Origin: Blattamonas nauphoetae
Taxonomy: Eukaryota; Preaxostyla; Oxymonadida
Assembly (NCBI GenBank): GCA_033064195.1
Contig: JARBJD010000202.1
Span: forward strand, 62,001-126,000
Length of the DNA: 64,000 bases
Direction: 5' to 3'
Made by a program: the position numbers and the translations under genes. The notes beneath the pieces are model-generated. The model ran no database searches. It saw only the letters and a list, made by a program, of their open reading frames with translations, and was not told the origin of the DNA. This document shows positions 12,179 to 20,900 of this stretch, piece by piece. The first letter of the stretch is position 1. The number at the start of each line of letters is the position of its first letter.

Positions 12179-15100
12179 ATGGACAAATATAAGGAAGTAA
12201 AGCTTCTTGGACGAGGTGCTTCTGGCACTGCCTATCTGTACAAACGAGAAGCTGATGGAAAGTCATTTGTCATCAAACAAATCAACTCCATGAGTATGGA
12301 CAAATCAGATCGAGAGGAGGCTCTCAACGAAGTGTCCGTGCTCTCGAAAGTTGATCATCCAAATATTGTCCGCATGGAAGAATATTTTGACGAAAATGGT
12401 CTTCTCTGCATTGTCATGGAATATTGTGAAGGAGGAGATCTTAACTCTCTACTGAAACGCAGAAAGCAGAGGGCATTCCCAGAACCTCAGATTATTCATT
12501 GGTTCCTCCAAATATGTCTTGCAGTCAAACATCTCCACTCCAGAAAAATTCTTCATCGAGATCTCAAGCTTTCAAACGTATTTCTCACTCACAAACGAAG
12601 AATTGTCAAACTTGGCGATTTTGGGATCGCAAAAACTCTCGGGACGTCATCAGCATTTACTCTCACGTCAGTTGGAACTCCCTATTATTTATCCCCAGAA
12701 ATCTGCTCTAATCAACCTTATGACACAAAAAGTGACATATGGGCGTTAGGTTGTCTCTTGTATGAACTGATCACACATCGGCATGCATTTCAAGCGCGTA
12801 GTATTCCCGCCCTTGTTGTCAAAATTATGAAGGGCACTTATCCGACTATTCCGCCATCTCTTGCGTCACAAGATCTTCGCGATCTAGTAGCACGAATGCT
12901 TTGTTTGGATCCAACAGAACGACCGACAATTTACGAGATTATTCAATCCGATGTGATCCAAAATGAAATTCATTCACTACACATCAAGAAATCAGGGAAA
13001 AATCGAAAAATTGATCTGTCAGCAACACAAGCTGTTCTGCAAGGTATTGCTGAGATGGAGTATTCCAATACTGAAAGAATGGTTCAAGAGCTGAAACTGG
13101 AAGAACCAAAACCGGAAATGTCTTGGCAAGAGCGAATGATGGCTCAGTTGAATGACCTTGAAGGCGCACTTGGAAAAGAAAAGACCCAATTGAGTGATTC
13201 TCGTACCCGTGATTCTCATCTTTCACTCAGCATCAAGTCAACCACCAAACCTGATTCTCCTCAAGACCCGCCAGAAACGTCACCAACTCCAACGAACGCA
13301 TCATCAACAATATTTAACGGAACTTCGTCCTCCTCTCAGCAGACGGAAGAGGATGAACGGAGAGAGGTCGATGATTTGATTGAAGTCCTGAAAGGAGGCG
13401 AAGACAACGAAACCGACATGAATGACACCGCTGGTGATGAAGAAATGTCAGGAGAAGATGGGTTTCCTGACGGAACGTTTGTTATTCTTCCATCGGACGA
13501 TGAAAATGAGTTGACTGGACACGACGGTCTTGTTCAGTCGATTCTCGAAGCTCAGAAAGATTTACAGGCCCAGAAAATGCAGGAAAATGCTCATACCTCC
13601 AATGAGCAACATAAAAATGCAACAAAAAGCGAGGAAACGACTCCAGAACACCAAACCACAATATCGCCCGAACCTCATTCACGAGGTCATTCATCCAACA
13701 GAAAAGGACGAACAGGCGAGAAAAAGACTATCTTCGCTGAATCTTCCTCAGAAAGACCGAAAACGTCTGTTTCAAAATTGAATAAAATAAGTCCCATTCG
13801 ACACACCAACGGAGAGGAGACGTCTTCACGTGGGAATTCTCCAGGCATCTCTCCAACCACCTCAACACGAGCAGACGGGACAGACAGGAAGGGAGAGAGG
13901 GAGGGTGAAGAGAAGGAAGGGAAGGGAAGAGTGACGCTTCGGTTGTCGTTGTTGTCCCATCCACTTCGGAAGCAGGTTGCTGTTCGACCGAAGACGGCGA
14001 CAGGATTGAGGGAGCGAAATGCTGCAGGTGCCACCGACAGCACTTCCAGCAATCGCCCTCTTCGGACACGGATGATGGATGGGATTAAGAAGAACGAGAA
14101 GCTGCTTGAGAAGATGGAGGGAGGGAAGGTCGGGGGACGAACGTCAGGCCAGTCGACAACGAGCAGAGACAATTCTGGACCCAACACTTCTCGCCACCGC
14201 CCATCCAACATAGCACAACCTCGTCCAAGCGGCGTCTCCAGAGATCCTGCAACAATCAGAGGAAGAACACCGCCCACGGGAACCGAAGCTAAAGTGATGG
14301 GAAGGAAGCCTGGGACACGCCCGACGTCGAGGGAGGCGAGTAGCGAAGGTGACAAGGGCATGCGAGAGAGGGGGAAGGAGGAAGTTCGAGGACGAAAGGA
14401 GCAGTCAAGCCGGTCGCTCAATTCGACAGCCTCCACACGCAACACGACGTCATCACGCCAACACTTCTCGCATCGAGTGGTCGACCCGGCGGCGTTGTCG
14501 AAGTTGAAGGAGGACAAAAAGCGGAAAGAGGAGGAACAGAAGAAGGCAGCCGAGGAGAGGAGGGAGTTTCTGCGCGGGATGAAGAATGTTCGGAGCAAAA
14601 TTAAGGGCAAGCCGAAAGAATGGATTGAGAAGGAGAGAGAGCGGTTTGAGGCGATGAAGGAGAAGGAGGAGGAGCAGATGAAGCAGTACACGTGGAGGGA
14701 AGAGCAGGCAGCGATGGAAAGGGCAGATTCGAATGTCCTCACGTTGAGGAAGAGAAGAGAGGGACAAGGAATGGAAAAGGAGGACAACGACGCAGGGCTG
14801 ATTCGACGGAAGGAGAATGAAGAGAAGGAATCAACGGAGCGAGAACAGATGGAGAGAGAAGAGGAGAGCGGGAAGGCATTCAGACACGAAGAGGAAGAGC
14901 AGAAAAGGAAGGACGAGGAACGACGAATGATCGAAGAGGAGATCGCCAACATCCAACGCGAAGAGGATCGAAGGAAGGACGAAGCACGACGGAAGGCGGA
15001 AGAGGAAGAAGCACACCGACAGGAGCAGCTGGGAGAAGAGAAGCGGTTGGAGGAGGCTTGGCTGTTCGCTCAGGAAGAGGATCAGCAACGGATGGCCGCA

Positions 15101-15511
15101 GAAGAAGAGGAAATGCGAGAACAGGCCAAGTTGCTTGAAGAGATGAAGCAGGCGATGTCCGAACAGGCAGCACTGAAAGCTGCAAACGAAGGACACGACA
15201 AGACGGTTCCTTCCCAACATGAAGAGGCAACGGAGGAACACGGCACAAACACAGAAGAAATCGTCAACCAGAAAGAAGACGATGAACAACAGAACGAACC
15301 AGATCCTCCACAGAAAGAAGAAGAAGAAGAAGAAAAAGAGGAGAAGCCCGTTGCCGAACACGAATCAGCGTCCGAACCTCCACCGGTCCTCAGCTTGCCC
15401 TCAACAGAGCCCCCTCCTGAAGCAACTCCGTGTTCGACATCAGAACAGACTGACCAGATCAATCATCCGAGTGATTCACAAAATGTGGAAGAGGGAGACT
15501 CGACAGGATGA
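12179..15511 (+). CDS. NEK-like Ser/Thr protein kinase with coiled-coil tail
   Basis: A 1,110-residue intronless gene. Residues 4-262 form a complete kinase domain of the NIMA-related type: GRGASG loop, Lys33 in VIK, Glu51 in helix C, HRDLKLSN at 126-133, DFG at 147-149, GTPYYLSPE, and DIWALGCLLYEL. All catalytic residues are present, so it should be active. After a Ser/Thr-rich linker with acidic patches, the C-terminal third (about 760-1000) is a continuous Glu/Lys/Arg-rich coiled coil, ending in an acidic Pro/Glu-rich tail. NEK kinases with such tails act on cilia, basal bodies and mitotic microtubules; that role is inferred here. A long minus-strand frame opposite 13.7-14.95 kb is a compositional shadow of the basic/acidic tail. 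Confidence 0.92.
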   Translation: MDKYKEVKLLGRGASGTAYLYKREADGKSFVIKQINSMSMDKSDREEALNEVSVLSKVDHPNIVRMEEYFDENGLLCIVMEYCEGGDLNSLLKRRKQRAFPEPQIIHWFLQICLAVKHLHSRKILHRDLKLSNVFLTHKRRIVKLGDFGIAKTLGTSSAFTLTSVGTPYYLSPEICSNQPYDTKSDIWALGCLLYELITHRHAFQARSIPALVVKIMKGTYPTIPPSLASQDLRDLVARMLCLDPTERPTIYEIIQSDVIQNEIHSLHIKKSGKNRKIDLSATQAVLQGIAEMEYSNTERMVQELKLEEPKPEMSWQERMMAQLNDLEGALGKEKTQLSDSRTRDSHLSLSIKSTTKPDSPQDPPETSPTPTNASSTIFNGTSSSSQQTEEDERREVDDLIEVLKGGEDNETDMNDTAGDEEMSGEDGFPDGTFVILPSDDENELTGHDGLVQSILEAQKDLQAQKMQENAHTSNEQHKNATKSEETTPEHQTTISPEPHSRGHSSNRKGRTGEKKTIFAESSSERPKTSVSKLNKISPIRHTNGEETSSRGNSPGISPTTSTRADGTDRKGEREGEEKEGKGRVTLRLSLLSHPLRKQVAVRPKTATGLRERNAAGATDSTSSNRPLRTRMMDGIKKNEKLLEKMEGGKVGGRTSGQSTTSRDNSGPNTSRHRPSNIAQPRPSGVSRDPATIRGRTPPTGTEAKVMGRKPGTRPTSREASSEGDKGMRERGKEEVRGRKEQSSRSLNSTASTRNTTSSRQHFSHRVVDPAALSKLKEDKKRKEEEQKKAAEERREFLRGMKNVRSKIKGKPKEWIEKERERFEAMKEKEEEQMKQYTWREEQAAMERADSNVLTLRKRREGQGMEKEDNDAGLIRRKENEEKESTEREQMEREEESGKAFRHEEEEQKRKDEERRMIEEEIANIQREEDRRKDEARRKAEEEEAHRQEQLGEEKRLEEAWLFAQEEDQQRMAAEEEEMREQAKLLEEMKQAMSEQAALKAANEGHDKTVPSQHEEATEEHGTNTEEIVNQKEDDEQQNEPDPPQKEEEEEEKEEKPVAEHESASEPPPVLSLPSTEPPPEATPCSTSEQTDQINHPSDSQNVEEGDSTG

Positions 15512-15846
15512 GAAAATGGTTGATGTTGATTCTTGTTTCGTTCTTCGATATATCGAAGAGGCATCACATGATCGAGGACTTTTGTGAATCAGACCACACA
15601 GTGTGTTATTTTTGGAAAGATTCACACGGTATCTCATCCTTTTTGATTGTATTCTTTCTTTTCCCCAACGATCTTCATTTTTCACTTCACATATATACTT
15701 TTCATCAACTTCCCTTACAAATTGTATTTCTTTCATTAACATAATCAGATTTCTCGATGATCAGTTCATGAAAAGGGGAATCGGAATAACTGAGTGACGA
15801 ACTTGTTCATGGGTCAACGCGATCCAGTCTTAAACCTCACCTATTC
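15512..15846. other. Intergenic spacer, 335 bp
   Basis: AT- and T-rich spacer between two plus-strand genes (NEK-like kinase and Nudix hydrolase). It should hold the 3' end of the first and the promoter of the second. Short overlapping frames here are unsupported. I see no repeat or RNA gene. Confidence 0.5.
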
Positions 15847-16482
15847 ATGACTGAGGAGATTATTGACATTTTTGACGAGGATATGAAACATATTGGGACA
15901 GCGCCTCGTTCACAGGCTCATCTTGAGGGACTTTGGCACATGGCTTTCCATTGTTGGATTCTCAGCAGAGATCCACAAGGAAAAGAAGTTGTTTGGCTTC
16001 AACTGCGAAGTAAAACCAAAAAGGATTTCCCTGGGCTTCTCGATATTTCTGCAGCTGGTCATCTCGACGCCGGGGAGAAACCAGAAGATGGGATTCGAGA
16101 AATCGAAGAAGAGTTGGGCATGACTGTTACCTTTGATCAACTTACCTACCTTTTTACTGGAAAACTATCTTATCACGCTGGTAACTTTTTCAACCAGGAG
16201 TTCACTCCGACGTACTTCTTGGAAACACAACAACCATTATCATCACTCAAACCCGACCCAGTTGAGGTTGATGGGGTGTACGAAGCTCAAATTTCTGATG
16301 TATTGGCATTGTTTGAACATAAAGTCGACCAGATCAACATTCATGGGATTGAGATTCAAAGTGATCACATCTTCCATGAAACTCAAAGAACGGCAAGAAT
16401 ATCCGATTTTGTCGTTGTTAAAGAGGAATATTATGTTCGGATCATGAATTTGGCTCATGAACATTTCCAGAAGAAACAATAA
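15847..16482 (+). CDS. Nudix hydrolase (IPP-isomerase-like subfamily)
   Basis: A 211-residue intronless enzyme expected to hydrolyse a nucleoside-diphosphate-linked or related pyrophosphate substrate with a divalent metal. The Nudix signature lies at about residues 77-98: GHLDAGEKPEDGIREIEEEL, followed by GM. The REIEEELG metal-binding core is intact. The spacing between the first Glu and the RE pair is one residue shorter than the textbook consensus. The N-terminal part (LWHMAFHCWIL, then DISAAGH) resembles the subfamily related to isopentenyl-diphosphate isomerase and plant Nudix 3. Substrate cannot be told from sequence. Start chosen at the first ATG in frame, right after a stop-rich spacer. 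Confidence 0.85.
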   Translation: MTEEIIDIFDEDMKHIGTAPRSQAHLEGLWHMAFHCWILSRDPQGKEVVWLQLRSKTKKDFPGLLDISAAGHLDAGEKPEDGIREIEEELGMTVTFDQLTYLFTGKLSYHAGNFFNQEFTPTYFLETQQPLSSLKPDPVEVDGVYEAQISDVLALFEHKVDQINIHGIEIQSDHIFHETQRTARISDFVVVKEEYYVRIMNLAHEHFQKKQ

Positions 16483-16639
16483 CCAATTTTCTTCTTTTTC
16501 TTTCGCTCTTTTTAATTTCAATTCAAATTACACTCTCTCGCAAATACTGAAATTGTATGTGACATCTATGATATAACTGTCGCTCTGACTGCTTTTTCTC
16601 TAGATCAAACAACAATTGTTTTATTCCACTTTTTCAGTC

Positions 16640-17284
16640 ATGTCGTTTTCTCGTATGCTGTCTATTTTTGTTTCTGGGACCAATATCCTCATGTTTTGCC
16701 TTCTTCTGCTTTCTTTATCTCTTGCAGAGCAATCATTAACACCGGCCACACCCTTCCCTTTTCTTCTCTTCCACCAAGATTCACCTGAAGACCAGCTTGG
16801 AACTTGCATTTGGGTAACTCCATACGCAGGATACAGTGTTGAGTGCGATATTTTGCATGCACGATACTTTGTCGTCGACCCACTCTCCACCACAATTTTG
16901 ATGATCAAACAAGCCCTTTCACTTGTTCTCCATCATCCAATTTCACACATGCGGTTGACAAACTTGTTTAATAACACACAGACATATGATGACGTCCAAA
17001 CTGTTCAAAGCATTACTCCTGAGAAACACTTGGATCTGAGTCTTTTTCTTGCTCAATGGCAGTTTTTAATCACTATCACTGATCAAAATGACCGTACTGA
17101 CACCATAGGAATCGATTCATTGGAATCGATACAAGAGATGAAGGCTCGATATGCCCATATGAGACAAATTACACCAGAACGAATCACTCTTTCCTTTAGA
17201 GGGGAACAACTAGATGAATCTTCACAATTCTCTGCGTATGGAATCACAGAATCTTGTGAGCTTCACTCTGTTTTGATCATTTGA
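16640..17284 (+). CDS. Ubiquitin-like-domain protein with N-terminal hydrophobic leader
   Basis: About 214 residues. Near the N-terminus is a strongly hydrophobic stretch (ILMFCLLLLSLSLA, about residues 16-29) that looks like a signal peptide or signal anchor. The C-terminal 75 residues resemble a ubiquitin fold: LITITDQNDRTDTIGIDSLE as the first hairpin, an EMKARYAHM helix, then ITPERITLSFRGEQLDESSQ, which parallels [20 protein letters not shown] of ubiquitin, and a final hydrophobic strand. It ends in VLII with no Gly-Gly, so it should not be conjugated. The middle segment may be a second, degenerate UBL. Starts further 5' in the frame are non-ATG, so I chose ATG 16640. A ubiquitin-like fold behind a secretory leader is odd. 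Not assigned to a named family. Confidence 0.65.
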   Translation: MSFSRMLSIFVSGTNILMFCLLLLSLSLAEQSLTPATPFPFLLFHQDSPEDQLGTCIWVTPYAGYSVECDILHARYFVVDPLSTTILMIKQALSLVLHHPISHMRLTNLFNNTQTYDDVQTVQSITPEKHLDLSLFLAQWQFLITITDQNDRTDTIGIDSLESIQEMKARYAHMRQITPERITLSFRGEQLDESSQFSAYGITESCELHSVLII

Positions 17285-17451
17285 GGATTCTGATGGGAGT
17301 TCATGTGTTTCTTGTTTTCCATTTCAACTGCGATCAAACGCAATTGATGAGACAAAATGGTGCGTTTTCAATTGTATCATTTCCTTTCAATGAGTATAAA
17401 ACGTTAATTCACCTTAATTGTCAAACAGAGTCGATCCAACCATCTCTTATT

Positions 17452-17483
17452 CTGTCACTCCGGCTTCCGGTTCTTGGGTCTTG
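17452..17483 (+). repeat. Left terminal inverted repeat of the 380-bp element
   Basis: 32 bp, inverted copy of 17800-17831 with one mismatch. Confidence 0.85.
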
Positions 17484-17799
17484 CCAAATTGAGGTAAGGT
17501 TAGATCGTCGGTGTTTTGCGAATTTAGGTGAATGATGAAGGGAAACAAGTTACGAAAATGAGATAGGAGAAACAAGGGACAGTATTTGAAGTGAAAGCTG
17601 TTGTGAGGTCTGAATTTGGTGATGATCGGAGTGAATTATGGGTTCGCAAGCCACAGTTCTCACCAACTATAGCTGAACACCGATCACTAAATCATTGATT
17701 CAATTTGAGAAGTTCTGAACTGCAGTTTTGTGAAGTGGAGAAAAACTGAAATGGAGTTAAATAAATGTATTGTCTGATCGCACCCTTTATTCCTTGTTA

Positions 17800-17831
17800 C
17801 AAGACCCAAGAACCGGAAGTCGGAGTGACAG
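17800..17831 (-). repeat. Right terminal inverted repeat of the 380-bp element
   Basis: 32 bp, inverted copy of 17452-17483 with one mismatch. Confidence 0.85.
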
Positions 17832-17914
17832 TTCTTGTCCCACTGAATCACAGTTCTCCTTGTTTGTACATTCGTCATCCTGATTTTATAATCGTATTTC
17901 TTCCAGGAGTTCTC

Positions 17915-20900
17915 ATGGGAGGGGCAGAAAGCCAAGATCTTTCCGGAAAGAATGTCTCCTTCTCAAGACAGCATATTTCGGCTTTCCCTCTCGACATTCT
18001 CTCTAAGGAAAGACCTTGGATCAACCATCTGAATCTCTCCAACAACCTTCTCGAAGACCTTCCTCGAATTTTACATGTTTTACCGAATCTTCGGACATTA
18101 CAACTAAACATGAATTGCTTCACATCATTTCCCTCATCGCTTAATATGAGTCCATCTTTGGCACGAATGGTACACACTTCCGTTCTATCTGCATATTTCA
18201 ATCTTTCAATCTCATTCAATCAGGATATAAGCAACAATACACTAACGGAGTTCCAACACATCATCATTCCGCATCTTGAAGATCTCCGAATGAATCACAC
18301 AAAAATGCGAATATTTCCTCATCTCATGAAACAAGTGTTTCCTGCTCTACACCAACTAGAAATGACTTCAGGCGAGTATGACATCTCATCTTCAGAAGCC
18401 TCTCATTTCTATTTCTTCACTCATTATGCTCTCTTCTCAGACTCCGGGAATTCCCTGTTCTCGAACATGATACTTTGACTTTGCTTGACCTCCAAAGCAA
18501 TGCATTGGAACGAGTTTCTGTGCAGCTAAATCTCCCACTACTTAAATCTCTTAATTTGGCTGTTAACTCAATGCGCATTTTTGAACTCGATCCTTTGTCG
18601 AAACTATCGCTCCTTACAACTCTTGAGCTCAGAATAAACGACTTAAAGGAGATTTCTGAAGCAGTATCTTCATTCTCTCTTTTCACTCCCTCAGACTTTT
18701 TCCTGTATGCCAAAACTCACCAAACTCAAGCTCACCCACAATAAGCTCGACTCTCTCCCTGATAATCTCTTTGACATTTGTCCAAATCTCAATCTGGTCT
18801 GGATTGGAGAGAACAACGTGTCGAGCATTCCTTCCTCTACATCCAGACTGAGGGTGTGCATTCATTCTTTCTTCATGCGATCATGTTTCCTTTCATTTTT
18901 AGGATTGCGATTCTTTCCTCTGTTCTCATAACTTTATCACCGCACTTCCAACTCTCTCAACTGTCTACTCTGAAACTGGCACCCAATTCAATTTCTCAGA
19001 CAACCTTCTCACCACAGTCCCTATCCTGTCACTGGATACTGTATGTTTTACTGCGGACAACAATGCCATCGTGAGCATGGAAGGCTTCGTCAACATCAAC
19101 CAACAAGAAGATGGTGCCAATCAGACTTCTTTGGATATCGATGAACCCCGGAACCGGAAATCCGAAGAAGCTCCATCTCACCAGGACAGTGCGGCAGATG
19201 ATGATGTCCTGTGCAATCTTTCAGTTCTGTCTCTTTCTCACAATCAACTCACCGAATTTCCGATGCCCTTCCAAGCTGAGTCAGCTGTTCGGAATGTAAT
19301 TCCTCTCTCAACGTCCTTGATTTCTTTGAATTTCGTAAATAACCGAATTAGGACAATCCCGGACACACTTTCGACATTTTCCTTGCTGACATCCCTCAAC
19401 CTCTCATTTAATTCGATTCTGGTGATTCCAGAAGTTTTATCATCATTACGCAGTCTCAAAACTCTTAATTTGGCGTTTAATCAAATTTCTGTCGTACCAC
19501 CATTCATCTTTCGACTTCCGTCACTTTCCGAGCTCAACCTTTCGTGCAATTTCATTCAATCTCTCCCAACCTTCGAAGAGATCACTGTTGATCACGAATC
19601 TGTCGCAACAACTGGCCAAGTCCTCCCCAAAGTCCGCTCAACCCGAGTCCTCGGCGAAATCCCCCTTCCATCCTTCACGTTAAGTCCTCTTACGAGTCTC
19701 AACCTTAATATGAATCTTTTCGAGAGTTTTCCATCGATTATTCCTAGTTTTTCGCTCCTGCACACAATCTACATGTCCCATAACAACCTGACCTGTCTTC
19801 CAGCCTCCTTGTTTGTCTCCCTCCCGTCGATCAGTCGAATCGATCTCTCTTTCAATTGTCTTTCATCACTACCACCCTTTCCTTCGTTTATTCCCACATC
19901 AACACGCTTCTTCCTCGATGTCTCCCACAACAATCTTCCAGAGTTCCCGCCGTTTCTGATCCATTCTCATCCTTCCCTCTACACCCAAACCCTCTCCGAC
20001 ACCCGCACAACATTTTTGAAAGAACAGCCTGTCTTTGTTCCTCCTCTCCCGCCAGCCTCCATCGACAACGAAACCGAGCCCGACGAAGCAGACAAGGTCA
20101 CACTGTCCCCTGAACACCCCATCGGCCTCTCTTTGCCTCTCTCGAAGGCTCTGAGGCTGTCCTCACTCACCGTTTCAGAGGAAGACGACCCACCAATCGT
20201 CACGACAGACGAGAACAACGAGCCTCTCGTCCACTCTCCACACACTCCTCGCTACGTCCTCCCTCCCGACACCACCGTCCTGTTCAACCCGCTTGACGTC
20301 ACTCAGCCCATCACCGATCCAAAGCGGCCGTACGACGAGTTGGCTTCGCCGAGCGTGGCGAAGACTGGGTCGGGAGACTCTGAATCGTCGCCGAAAGACA
20401 ACTTTGCTGATGCCGGCACGCCGAAGCAGTGGAACACGTCGCAGGCGTTTAATTTTGTGGATGTCTCGTTCAACCCGGTGGGTGAGATGAGATGGATGGA
20501 GCAGATGGACGAGTTCATCAAGTCTGCTGAGGCTGACAGCGATTCCAGCTCGAATCCAAAGGAGTCTGAGTTACTGGCACTCTTCACGAGAACGTTCCAG
20601 CGGATCCGATCGTCGTCGAATGCTCAGAAAGAGCGTATGTGGGAGACAGTTCCTTCTCTCCTTTTCATCTTCTTATTCTCTTCTTCTTCAATCATCCTTT
20701 TTGTCTTCTCATCACTCTTCTTCTCTCATCATCTCGTGTTCCCAGTTCTCTTAGACGACCAAACCGTCCCTCATTCGGAGATCGCCGAATTGATCGACAA
20801 CGAGGCGGACATCTCGCCGATTGACAGCTCTCCAATCACTTCGTCCAGCCCGACAGACGAGTCGCCGATGCTCATCTCAACTGACGACGAACAGTTCTGC

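Larger units (their letters stand above)
17452..17831. mobile_element. 380-bp non-autonomous element with 32-bp terminal inverted repeats
   Basis: The ends 17452-17483 and 17800-17831 are inverted copies matching at 31 of 32 bases. The left end begins CTGTCACTCCGGCTTCCGGT; the right end, read in reverse, begins CTGTCACTCCGACTTCCGGT. The interior has no open frame of note. This is the shape of a MITE-like DNA element. I cannot see a clear target-site duplication, so the superfamily is open. It lies 83 bp upstream of the LRR-PP2C start codon and may carry part of that promoter. A related single terminus occurs near 61888. Confidence 0.7.

Noticed and set aside
13687-14952. 421-codon minus-strand frame opposite the NEK-like kinase tail
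   Set aside because: Low-complexity Ser/Phe/Leu shadow of a Glu/Lys/Arg-rich coding strand; no motif and no start context.
19140-19165. CCGGAACCGGAAAT similar to the 380-bp element's end
   Set aside because: Only a short GC-rich match within an LRR-PP2C coding exon; no flanking similarity.
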